From Ectocarpus siliculosus (Eukaryota; Sar; Phaeophyceae; Ectocarpales; Ectocarpaceae): 64,000 nucleotides of DNA. The position numbers were made by a program, and so were the translations under genes. Position 1 is the first letter of the stretch; each line of letters opens with the position of its first letter. The notes under the pieces were generated by a model. That model did not search any database. It was given only the letters and a program-made list of their open reading frames with translations, and was not told where the DNA came from. Shown one piece after another: positions 12,113 to 24,100 of this stretch. Location: positions 3,779,912 through 3,843,911 of the forward strand of contig FN649729.1 of the NCBI GenBank assembly GCA_000310025.1, read 5' to 3'.

Positions 12113-12592
12113 ACCTGACGCACCAGCGAGCGTCTGACAGCGCGGGCATTCTCTCCAACGGCAAGCCCGTCGCCGGTGGGGTAGACCTTGCCCAGGCACC
12201 TGTCGTCGCCGGCGCCTTCGCTACCATTGATTGCCTGGTTGGCGTGCAGCAGGACATCGTTCACAAGACTACGCAGGAACGAGGGCAAATTCACACGTCT
12301 CATTCTGACAAGATGGGCTTCGATGCCCGTGGTACGATTCAGCTTTGAGGAGAACATCCACGCCTAGGTGAACCGTGCCAAGGGCATCGAAACCCATCTT
12401 GTCACGATGAGACTTGTGAAATTACCCTCCTTCCCGCGCAATCATGTGGACGCAGTCCGCACGCCAACATGGCGTTCCTTGACGGTTACGGCGCCAGCGA
12501 CGACAGGCACCTGGGCAAGGTCTACCCCGCCGACGACTGGCTTGCCGATGGAGAGCATGCCGCGCTGTCGTGTGCTCGCTGGTGCTTCAGGA
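12113..12592. repeat. Diverged head-to-head inverted repeat, arms ~225 bp
   Basis: The reverse complement of 12113-12342 aligns along its length with 12369-12592; the spacer is 26 bp. Both arms read outward as related peptides (TGIEAHLVRMRRVNLPSF against KGIETHLVTMRLVKLPSF). The right arm then shifts frame. This looks like two inverted copies of one coding fragment, both decayed. Product unknown. Confidence 0.7.
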
Positions 12593-13647
12593 CAGACTCG
12601 ATGTGCTGACGCTCCCCGTCGCTGAAGTTCTGCACGACCACCGCGCGCGGGAAGAAAGCCCCTTCTTGATCGTGTTTAGCACCGTCGTTGGTATCCGCGC
12701 CTGTAGCAAAAACGTGGCGGTAGGTACGCAGGTGCGGCCACCAGTGAAATGACAATGAACGCCAGTAGCGCTTCAGAGTCCGCCCAGAGAAGGCAAGCAA
12801 TAACTTCTATTCTGAGCCGGGAGGGAACGTTAGTGCAAAATGGAAACTACACGACTACCGACGACACGTGGGCCAGTTACTCTCCGTACCATCAGGTTTC
12901 CGCCTCCCCTGCTCACGCTGTTGCCGCTAAAGCTTGGTTCCCTTCTCCTCTTTCCCGCAGATTTCGCGGGTGTACGCTGGGCATCATTCTCCTGACTATG
13001 AAGGGTGGGAAACATCAGCCACCAAACAGTTGGATGACAAACAAGGCGTGTATGGCAACACCTACTGACCTCCAGGGTAGACTTGAAACTGTAAGCGATC
13101 GTCATCGTAGGGTCGTGTCTGACGGGAGGGTGTGTGTGAGTGGACGATGGGGGGGTCACTTGTGTTCTCGCGATCACCGGGTGAAATCGAAAATCAAAAG
13201 CAACGGAAGTGTTATCACTACTGTAACGTTGTTGTTACTTCTCGTATTTTACCGAATTAGTTAATCGGTGATCGGTACTACTGTAGCGCTGCATCATCCT
13301 CGTAAACAGGCTTTCCCAAGAGCCAAACAGTAGATTCACCGGTTACCTTGCCGGGTGAACTGGGTGCCGGGCTGTTGGGTGGTTGCGGGGTGAGAACTCC
13401 CCGACCGGACGCCGATTTTTCCCATTCCCGAAATTTGTGACCGGGCATCTCCGCAAAATGTGAAGAATAAGCACATTGACACAGCGGGAAGGGGACAGAG
13501 TCAACTGAGCGCCGCGTCCTCGCTCTGAAAGCAGAGGATTTCAACAACTGATTCCTCGTTACACCGGGGTGGATGCGATTCTTGTGGATATCGAAAGCAC
13601 GTGTCACGTCCGGCGGGTCTCCCACACGTTCACAGTTTTCCCAACGA
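12593..13647. other. No supported gene
   Basis: Overlapping frames up to 171 codons are present, but none has a motif or splice-supported extension. Confidence 0.4.
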
Positions 13648-13733
13648 CCCATGGGACTCCCATGCGTCACCTATGGGCCGCCCATGGGCACCCCGTTAGG
13701 CCCATGGGCAACCCATGGGAAGCCCATGGGCGG
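13648..13733. repeat. Cluster of CCCATGGG palindromes
   Basis: Four perfect CCCATGGG octamers and several near copies lie within 86 bp. A related set (CCTATGGG, CCCATGGG) recurs at about 13960-13992. Confidence 0.8.
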
Positions 13734-13877
13734 CCATGAGAGCCCTTCAACCGAGCCAGTGTACTCCTAAACAATAGATGATCTCCTTTGGAATGGGCAC
13801 AATAGCGGCTGGTAACCCTAACGCTAACCGCAACCGTAAAACCTCGCGCCCACACGGTACGTGCTAGGTTGGAGCTG

Positions 13878-13958
13878 GTGGCTAAGTTCTAGGTTGATGT
13901 GAAAGTGGCTAAGTTCTAGGCTGATATGCCAGTGGCGAAGTTCTCCTGTAGGTTGAAG
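13878..13958. repeat. 27-bp tandem repeat, three copies
   Basis: Units start at 13878, 13905 and 13932 with the word GTGGCTAAGTTCT (GTGGCGAAGTTCT in the third). The spacing is exactly 27 bp. Confidence 0.8.
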
Positions 13959-14147
13959 TGCCTATGGGCGGCCTATGGGTGTCCCATGGGCGGAATAACA
14001 AAATTGTCAGTTGTGTGGGAGATTGGGGCTGTAGAGTTACAATAGAGAAGATGGGGTGGAAGCTATCTATGCCTTGTTGGAAACTGGCTGGTGCTAGAAG
14101 TGGGGCTCTAAGCGTCACCGGCAACAGCTGGTGGTTTCTTACCAACT

Positions 14148-14572
14148 GATGGAGTGAAAACAGTAGGAGTGAAAGCAGTAGGGGTGAACGCAGTAGAGGT
14201 GAAAGCAGTAGAAATGAAAGCAGCAAGGGTGAAAGCAGTATCAGTGAAAGCAGTTGGATGGAAAGCAGTGGGGTTAAACATTACGAGTGAAAGCAGTGAG
14301 ACTGAAATCAGCATGAGTGAAACCAGCAGAAGTGAAATCAGTAGGAGTGAAAGCAGTAAAAGTGAAACTTGTAGGGGTGAAACCACTATGAAAGAAACCA
14401 GTAGAAATGAAAGCAGCAAGGGGGAAAGCAGTTCCAGTGAAAGGAGTTGGAGGGAAAGTAGGGGTCAAAACAATACGAGTGAAAAAAAGTTAGACTGAAA
14501 TCAGTAGGAGTGAAACCAGTAGGAGTGAAACTAGTAGGAGTAAAACCAGTAGGAGTAAAACCAGTTGGAATG
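14148..14572. repeat. 15-bp minisatellite
   Basis: About 28 units of a 15-bp motif near GTGAAAGCAGTAGGA, with A/G changes along the array. As 15 is a multiple of three, both strands stay open and produce spurious repetitive frames (VKAVG-type on plus). Confidence 0.92.
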
Positions 14573-17500
14573 CAGCTCGAAGGAAGGAATCCGTCCCTGC
14601 CCCCACCGCTCCCCATCATTTTCCCGGCCTGGCGGACGGGACTGTTCATGGTGGACATGACGGAATCGATGTCGCAAATACCGTCCATCTGCTGATGATG
14701 ATGCCGTGTTCACGATGAATATCCATCCACAGTCACAGCCGATTGCGACACAACCCAACCTGCGGGAAATTGTCCAAGACAACGGACAAGACAGGGCGCA
14801 GGGGAAAGCGAATTCACTGCTTGGGTCGTTCTTTGATAGCAGGGTTTTCTATCCACCTTCTACATCAGTCACATGGCTAAATACGCCTACGTTCCATCAC
14901 GCACATTCGGACTGTTTCTCGTCTATGCGTGCGGGATAAATATTGTCGACATCTCCCGCTCCTTGAATATCACCCTTCAATGGGAACCTTCTCATGTACT
15001 CGAGGAGGCGACGGCTTCAGTCAGCATTGGCCTTCAATTCAGAGTTTCCGAAATACAACGGTTGCCCATACTGAGATCCTGGCTGGACCTATCGCCATCG
15101 CAAACTTTCGCGTGTCCTATGTCGCAGTTGAGTACCACACCATATGAACGCGCCTTTGTTTAGGGGGTCTTGCGTGTCATTGGTGTGAAAAATGAACAAG
15201 TCACGTCTGCGGTGCTCCATGTGTGTGTTTTCCCGCCCACATATTCGCTTCACAATTTATAGATATTCGCCGCCTTGCCGCCCAAATTGAAAACTTCCAA
15301 CCTATTTTAACCCTGTATTCCGGAGGGAGGGGTGCTTGCCTCTGATTTTCAACGCGCCAGAGAACGCTTCAGTCATGCTCCCCGCACGTTTCCGAACAAA
15401 CAACGAAAGTTTCCGAGCAAAAAAGCAAGCAGCTCCGCGGTTGCTGCAAGTTTGAAACGCTGACGGCAGTACTTACAGCAGTAGACAACCGCACCCAAGA
15501 AGCACAGAATCAAGATACAATGAAGTCATGTACGTTGTATTACATTGAATACAAAACTACAATGTTTAGCAGATGAGGAGGACTTGCTGTCGTCCTACAG
15601 CAGTACAGCAGTGTCAAAATGTTGGAGTTGGCCGGCTGTTCGTTTGAATCGATGGGCTATAACACGAATAACCAAGCTTGTACGTCTAAGACAACACGCG
15701 GCCTTGGGTTAGACAACACACGAACGGATATATTTAGTTTTGGTGATCAGGAAGGCAGCTTTTCAGCAACCAAGCAAATTCGATCGCGATTTTTTCTCGC
15801 CTGCCCTGACGCTACTTGCCCTCTGTTGGTATGTTCGATATGGGAACAGAGTAATGCGCGGACTTGCTGCTGACGAGTAATGGGAGGACGGACAGAAATG
15901 CTCGTGCAACTACTGACTGGGGTTAGTCGTTGCGGCAGTTCACTCCTGCTACGCTACATATCTGCAGCACGCCCAGAGACCAGTATTCGTGTCGAAATGG
16001 ATTGGGAAAGGAGCACATGGGCCATTGATACCGCCTGTACAGCTATACAATAGATCAACGACCCTTAACGCGCACCGGGCACGCCACGGCAGTTCAACAT
16101 GACCGTGGAGCTGCTGCTGCAGCAATGAAGGCACCCAATGAACTGAAATGACACGGCACGGTGGCGACCGAACCACAGCCGCCAGCTCAGTAGCAGCCCT
16201 GCGTTCGAGCGACTCCATGCTTCACTCCGGATCCGACTAACCTACCGAGTTGGCGGTGGTGGCCGAAGCCAGCCACCACCTCAGTAACAACCCTTACATG
16301 TAGTGGTATGCACGCGTGGTGAAATAAATCTGGTGGACCCGTGAAGAAGAACTCACTTGTTATTACTGTTGCAGAACAACAGCAGCAGTAGCTGTTGCCT
16401 TAGGTACCGGTAGGAATGACACCAAAGGGCCCAGAATCCTCTACTCAAGCAGGGGCTACTATAGTAGATCCTGTCCCCTGTTTTATCCTTCCGTGGGGAG
16501 TTTAATCTATCCGCGCTTTCTAGAAGGAACCTTTCTCTTAAATGTTCCGTCTGCCGTCCACACATCTGAACCCCATAACACACCGGTATCCGCGCCTAGC
16601 TGTGCATCTATTTAGCGGCCTACCAGAGCACCACCGGTCCTCAACTTACTTTGAACGGCGTGCGAGGGTAGCTTGACAGGAGGGGGGTGTGAGGCCTCTG
16701 TCAGAGTGTCCAAGAGAGGTTGCACGACGGCAACGACGGGGGGAGGGGGGCACACGGAGGAGAACATCATGTCAGCGGGCCAACACTGTCGGGTGTCCAT
16801 CGACAGCAGTAGTATTCTGGTCTTGGATGATCGTCAACTCTCCTGTGTCTTTTACGTCTGGTGGTGGTGCTACTACGGAGGCCACACACAGGAGGAACAA
16901 GGAAACGAATCATACATGGAAGAAGGTACAGCAGTGCTACTGAAATCGTGAGAATTCATCTTTAGTAAAGAAAGAGTTCAGTTTGGTTTGTTTGTCCGCC
17001 TCTCCTCCTCACGTTGGAATTTTTCTTTCTCTCTCGCTGAGAGGACCTTCTTCATGTTTACGCGACAAAGCTTTAGATTCACTTGTAGCTAATTTCGGCC
17101 CAACGGCAAGTGGCACGGCAGTGAGCGCGGGTTCCCCGATGCCAAAGGTCCGTTCTTCCCAAAAAGAAATAGATCCATGGCCCGACCACGCACAAGAGGG
17201 CACATGACTTCTGAACCATCTCTCTCTCTCAAAGAAAGTTGCGGTTGCCAACAACTTTTTTTTCGTTCCTTGCTGGTGCTGTGCTGTCCATTGCATGCAT
17301 GAGCATGAAAGTAAAACGTTTTGTGCAAGGGCCGTTCATTCGAACGACAAATTTTCTTGTTTGTCTGGCACAACGGGATGCTCTAAAGCCAATCCTGGAT
17401 ACGCCCTCGCTTGGAATGAGCGGGTGCCACCCGGCACACACGGGGCATTTTGCCTGCCTAACCACTGTTAGCCCACATAGCTCCTGTTGAAACGCGCAGT

Positions 17501-18141
17501 ATTTCTAATCAATTCCCATCCAAAGACTTGGGGACGCCTACAAAACCAAACGCATGCGTCTGAAGAGGAACAAGAGTGCTCATCTTGAGTACTTCTATAC
17601 GAGCATTGGTACGCACAAAAAACGTCAGGCTACTGCTCTGAATACCCAAGTACTACGGCATCAGCAGCAAATACTGCATCAAAATGCACACGGTGCTGTG
17701 TCTTGTGTGCCCACGCGCCCAGAATTGGGGAGATGGAACAAGGCATGGGTCTGACACACACACTCGTCTTCGTCTCAAGTCATCAGTATTCCTTCCACCA
17801 GCTGCCCTCCACCGCGTGTGGACGCTCCTGCCGACAAATCTACCTAGTACCTAGTACAGTAGTGGTAGATAATAACACTTGCCCTACCGCAGAACCACGC
17901 CAACACGAAAAAAAAAAACGCCAAACAGACAAAAAGACTCATTTTACGCCTTCTCCACCCCCACCCGCTGCCGGCCCACCCTTAATCGCCAGCTTCTCCC
18001 CGCGTTCCCAAAGCATCAGCAGCGCAAACACGCTAGCTATAATAAAACCAATAAAAAAATCGACTCTGATTCAGCCACTGCTATGTACTACCACCACCAC
18101 CGCTACGTAACGTCAGAAATCAATGTCTGGCCGGACCAAAA
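14573..18141. other. Gene-poor stretch 3' of the flippase gene
   Basis: Only short conflicting open frames are present. The right edge abuts the flippase stop codon, so its 3' UTR and poly(A) site should lie just left of 18142. I could not fix them. Confidence 0.45.
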
Positions 18142-21139
18142 TCAACCCCTCCCTTTCTCCTCGCCCACGCCACCCCCCCCTGCTCTGAACGAGCCCGCGA
18201 ACACACTCCCCGCCGCGGAGTCCTGCGCAGCCAAGAAGCGGCGAGTGCTACCCCCGGCAGCCCCTTCGGCGGCGGTGTCCCCGTAGGTTGTCGCAGCCAC
18301 CGACATGGACGCCGAATCCCACCGCTCCAAAGAACGGGACCGGCTTTGCCTCACGTGCGCCTCCCCCTCCTGCACACACAAAAGGGGTTTAATGATCGTT
18401 GTTGTTGCTTTCAGTCTACGGGTAGGTAGGTGGCGTGGGGCGTTGGTTGGCCGGTGTTTTATAATCAAAAGAGCGTATCCCCCTTCCTGCGCACAAAGAG
18501 ATCATTCATTGTTGTTGGTGGCATTGGGGTATTGATTGTGGCCGCTTGTTGAAGCAAGGAGCGTACCGCGTAGATTCAGCACCGGGGTTTTAAGCAACAG
18601 CATCACCAATAACAACAACAACAACAACAACAACAACACAACCATGTCTGCGACACAGTCGAGTAGCAGCAGCCCATCGGCATCCATACTGACCTCGGCG
18701 ACACACCGCCAAGCATTGCCACCACCACCAACACAACCATCTCGGCAACACGATCAAGCAACGGCAGCATCACCACTACAACCCAACAACACCCACCCAC
18801 GCCTGCGACACAGTTTCCTAACAGCAGCCCCAACAACGCCCATCAGCATCCACACTGACCTCGGCGACAAGGTTGCGGAGCTCCTCCTGGGCGGCGCTGG
18901 CACCGGGCCCGAAGTCCGCCGTAACGTGATCGAACGCGAAGGACGAGCGGTTCGGGACGGCGTCCGAACCCGCCGTGATGCCCATCGAGGCAAGCTCCCC
19001 CGGGTTCACGCCCTCGTTGAGAGCGCGCAGTGTTTCCGGGCCCATTTTCCATTTCTGACAAACCGTATCATGATAGCGGGGGGGGGGGGGGGGGGCATAA
19101 AAAGGTGTGATTGGCCGGCTAACAATTATGACCAAACCGTACAATGATGGGCGGAGGGGGGATGAGAGCGAATAATAAGATAACAATCGGTGAGAGGGCC
19201 CGTTCGGCGATTGGCCGTCTAATCATGTACGGCTTCGGCTATTTAGAAGGAATCGGTGCAGCACCGTTCATCGTCAGTCCGCCCGTCACGTTTGTTGACG
19301 TCGCTTGCCAACTCGTCAAGTTTGCTACACCGCACACAAAGTTGCACTATTCAACATTCGCATCAAGAGACACAGCAGTTCTGACAGCAGTCCTCGGTAG
19401 CATCAAAAATTGTCCATGCAACAATGACAGACAAGACACGTCTATTGTATGCTTCCCGGGCCGGTGTCATCAGGAGACGGCTCAAAAACGCCCCCGCACC
19501 TACCGAACCCTATAAAACAAAAAACGGCCGAACCCCTGCTGTACCAACATTAACGCTACCAAGACTCTTACCGGACACGCCGCTGCTACGAAAGGGATTG
19601 CGGCACCACGATATACTACTTGTGTGCTGCGAAGACCATGAACGTCTATAATAACCCTTAACCCTAATAAACGCCAACTCTGCATCAAAGCAGCGGCGCA
19701 CCCGCTACTACATACTCAACGGGCTTGACTGATCGGTCGACTGACTTACATGGTTCGCATCGTCCCTCTTCGGGCCGAGGACCTCCTGAACGTCCGTGTA
19801 GCCGCCGGGGGTCGGGGACAGCTCTTCGGCCCTCGCCCGGGCCTTGATCTCGTCGAGCCGCTGCAGCCCGGTCTCCGAGGTGAAGCCACGGTCGAACTCT
19901 GCACACACAAAGATAGCAACAACAACAACACCAACAACAACAACGGAACCAAAATGTGCTGTGTGACCAAGACCGGCAAGAGAAAAACGTGCGGTAGAGC
20001 GGTAGTACTAAACGTTCACGCGCACGAAGCACATGCATTGCAGCCACTGCATTATTTTTTTTGCACGTGCTTCGTAAACTACTGTAGATGGGCGACGATC
20101 ACAATTTTGGCAACTTGTCCCATGTGGAGCAGTCCCATGTGGAGCAGGATCATCCGCACAACAAGCAGGGGATCGACCTTGCTGTGACCAATCGAGACGT
20201 GAGTCTCACAGAAACAGAAAATCAACAGGACGCGTACACCGGCACAACGAAAACAAAAAAATGGGGGAGAAACACACAGAAATACATGCCCTCCACAGCC
20301 GTAGGTGTTGGTTTCTAAGCAGGCTCTTTGCGCGTTGTTGCATGGCCTAAAAAAGTAAGTGAACCAAACGAGGCCCATCTGCCTGGCCATGAGCAAAAAG
20401 CAACGCCCAGTTAGAAGAGGTATCAAGGCGAGTCGCCCCAAGCAATGCTTGGCCATCTAGCACAAGCAACCGAGAGGATGATCGTACGTCCTATCCTCTC
20501 TTTTTGGTTGCTATACATACCTCTGGCGTGGTGGCCGACGGTTGGGCGGAAGTTGTGCTCCAGCATCTTGATGAGGGTGTCCAAAGACCATGTAACGCAC
20601 GGCACCTAAAATTAAACCGAAAAAAATGACGACGTCAGGGCCAGAGACAAGGGCAAGACAATAAGATGGGGGTGAATGGAGAAATGAAAAACAAACAGAG
20701 TACACTACGGACACGACGAGATCAGAGTGGAAGCATACGCTCGCTACCCACGCACGCGACACGCAACAAAAAAAATGGAAAGAAAAGCCGCCATCACGGC
20801 CTACGTCTCTATCTGCTTCGTCATGCGACGACAGCATCCTGCATACTTAGTAGACAACAGCGACAACGAACGATGACATCGGCATCGGCAGCCGGGGTTA
20901 CGGTAGCAGCAACAGCATCACCAACAGCAGCAGCAGCACCATCACCACCACCACCACCACCACCATCACCAGTAGCAGCAGCGCGGCAGACACAACATGT
21001 AGTAAGCGAAAATCACAACAGCAACCGTAGCAATAACATCAAACTCAGCAACAGCACCGTCGACCACAACCGCCTGCTACCGCTGCACCAGAAACAACAA
21101 CAGTAGCATCAGCAGCAGCTGCTATCGCTGCACCAAACA

Positions 21140-21174
<35 letters not shown>

Positions 21175-24100
21175 CCAACCCCAACGCTAACAACATCACC
21201 CCAACACACCTGTATGATGATGAGCCAGAACGCGCTGCGGCTCATGAGCTGCATGGCCACGTAGTAGAAGTCGTAGGCGTACGACACCAAGAGGGAGTAG
21301 AGCGAGATGAAGGAGAAGAAGAGGGCTATCGATCCCCACCAGAAGAACCAGCTCTGGTAATTCCATGTCTGTGTTCCGCCAAACAAAAACCATACCATCC
21401 ACGTTTCCGCGTTTGGAGTTCCGCACAAGGATCGGGAAGAAGGGGAGTGAGTGGTCAGGAGGAGGTACCGTTGTAGCTGCTGGCGCTACGTTCACAGGCA
21501 TCGAAATAACCAGTATCCCACGGTCGTACAGATCCTAAACATAGCATTAGAAAAAAAAAAAACGTTGGAGTATGCTACGAGATTCCGCCAAAAATATGTC
21601 GGCAAATCAAACTCCTTGTCATGATACACACACGCATGCTACAGCATGTATAGGGTGTGTCGATACACGACACACAAGAATAAATACGAAATTATTTTAG
21701 GTAAGTATTTGATACATGCATATTGAGGCACACAAATACATGTGGAGGCCCAAGCACAGATCATCGGCGACGAAATCTCACGTTGGTCATGTTGAAGACC
21801 TTCATCATCATGGCCATGATCAGGCCGGCGTACACGGTCGTGCCGAACACGTACAGCCCGTCCCCGTAGCCTCTCTCCGCCCAAACCGTCGTGGCGTCCC
21901 TGTAGGCCGCCAGCGGCAGGAAGAAGACCGTCAGCGAGTCCAGGATGGCCTGGCACACCCACTTGGTCATCGTCTGCCGAAGGCAGAGGGGTGTTCGAGT
22001 GTGCGTGGACGGTGACGGGTGCAACATTGGAAATAGTAATGAAATTGGGAAGATTGGAGGTCATGGCAGGAGCGTCCCCAGGTGTGTGTTTTACTTGTTC
22101 GTGCGTGTCCCCGTGCGGTGAAGCGAAAAGTGACCAGAGCAAGGGACCGCCGCCGTCCGCAAAGGACAAGGGGTGTTCGAGCGTGTGTGGATGGTGACGG
22201 GTGCAACATTGAAAAGAGGTTAGGGTTCACGCGGACACATTGTATTTAGGAAGGACCACTACTACTTCAGGAGCGTTCCGAGGAGGGCTTTTATTTTTTG
22301 TGTTGTATGTGACAAAACTTGGCGAGAGAAAGGGGGTCAAATGATGCCAACACATGGGGGCGAAATGTTGGTATTGTAGTTTGTTCCCGGGATGAACGGC
22401 GTACCGCTACAAAATCTTCTCTATCCATCGTCACAGAGCTGGCCCAAACCATGGCCTGGCACACCCACGATCGCCAGAGGGCCATCAGAGCTCCCCAGCA
22501 ATTCCATCCAACAAAAAAACACAAGGCCGATGTGACGACCCCACCCCCCTTATCCTTCCTTCCATACGACAAGCCAAATACCAAATACCGGCGGTGTTTC
22601 GCGCTTGGTGATGCGAGAGCCTGGTCCGGTGAGAACCCGGCGTGCTCCGTCCCACCTTCTGAAGGGATGCGAGCAGGTCAATGGTCTAACGACTACGGCA
22701 TGCAGGAACTATTCGCCCTGCCGCGTCCCGGCCTACCTAGATGCTATCTTCGAAACACGATATACATCATGGCATACATGACCGTGAGACTAACCCCCGC
22801 CCCCCGCCCCCCGCCCCTTCCGTTCCGTTCCGTTCCCGGTGCGTACGTGTCCCTCCCACTCACCCTGAGGTTAAGGTCCATGCCGGCCCGGCCGACGGCG
22901 TATAGCTTGTGGCACTCCGTCGCGGTCTGGTTGCCGACGTCCTTGTCGAAGATGCCGATCAGCAAGATGGGCATGGCCGTGAAGAAGTTGAACCCAGAGT
23001 ACACCAGCGACTCGAACAGCGACTTGAGCACGTTTCGCGGTAGTAGGAAAAAGTCGAAGAAAAGAGAGTGCGACGCCGGGGGGGGCACGTCAATACCACA
23101 CGAAACGGTTGGGAGTAGAGGGCGGGGCGCGCACGCGCCGACAAAACAAGTTCAGAGGAAAAAAATATAAAAAAGGTGGTCACCACCACCTCCAACTTGA
23201 ATATCACGTACTGCCGTAGCAGGTTTGGGTTATTGCGGCCTTGCTGCTACTGCGCCGCTCGGGTCCGAAACCGAGTGCCCATCAGGATGGACATGACCGC
23301 TTGAGAAAGTGGGAGCTCTAGCAGCGCTCGAGCAGCGACTGCGGCAGAGCCGTGTGGTGTCATTCCGTGGTCGATGGGACGGGATTCCGAAAAGCGATAT
23401 GTACCGCATTCCACATTTGAGTATTTTCAACAAAAAACAAGCATGGCGTCTCGGGACGCATCAAGTCGGAGACAGGAGCAAGGCAGGAGAAAACGCTGAA
23501 CTTTTCCAACGGAAATTACAATAAAAAAAAAAGCTACACACTTACGTACAATCAGCTTCATAAAAAAAAAAATAGCAACAAAACAACACACGGAAATCCG
23601 TCGGGAGGGGGCTCGAAGTCCGAGCAGGGCGAGACAACAACCAACAGCGGTGTCGGCAAAAAGACTTCACGCATCCCCTTCGACTATGGTATTATCTCGA
23701 ACGGTGGTATTTCTGTGAGGTTATGTATACTTTCTAAAAAAGAGGGCAGGAACTCTTGAACCACCGAAACACAGAAGACCCCACCATTCACAGGAGACAA
23801 GAGCGTCAGGCCAAGAGAAAAACACTCACCTGGCCGCTGAACCCGGTGTAGAAGCAGAAGTAGAAGAGGCAGAACGTCAGCACGAAGTTTTTGTAGAAGC
23901 TGTACAGGATCACCTGCTCAAGTCGAAAAGGTTTTACGGCAAAGGTCAAGGCTAGCATAGCGTTCTGGAGCCCCCTCGTGTGTTTGGCCGGGCTATTATA
24001 GCTCAGCGTGAGCGTCGCCGTGGGCACGTTGCAAACGTGGATTTGGTGGCCACATCTACGGTACCTTTGTGGTCGTCTTCGTATAGCACGGGCTCGACCG

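Noticed and set aside
14154-14498. A Lys/Val-repeat protein
   Set aside because: Entirely the 15-bp minisatellite, open on both strands for arithmetic reasons.
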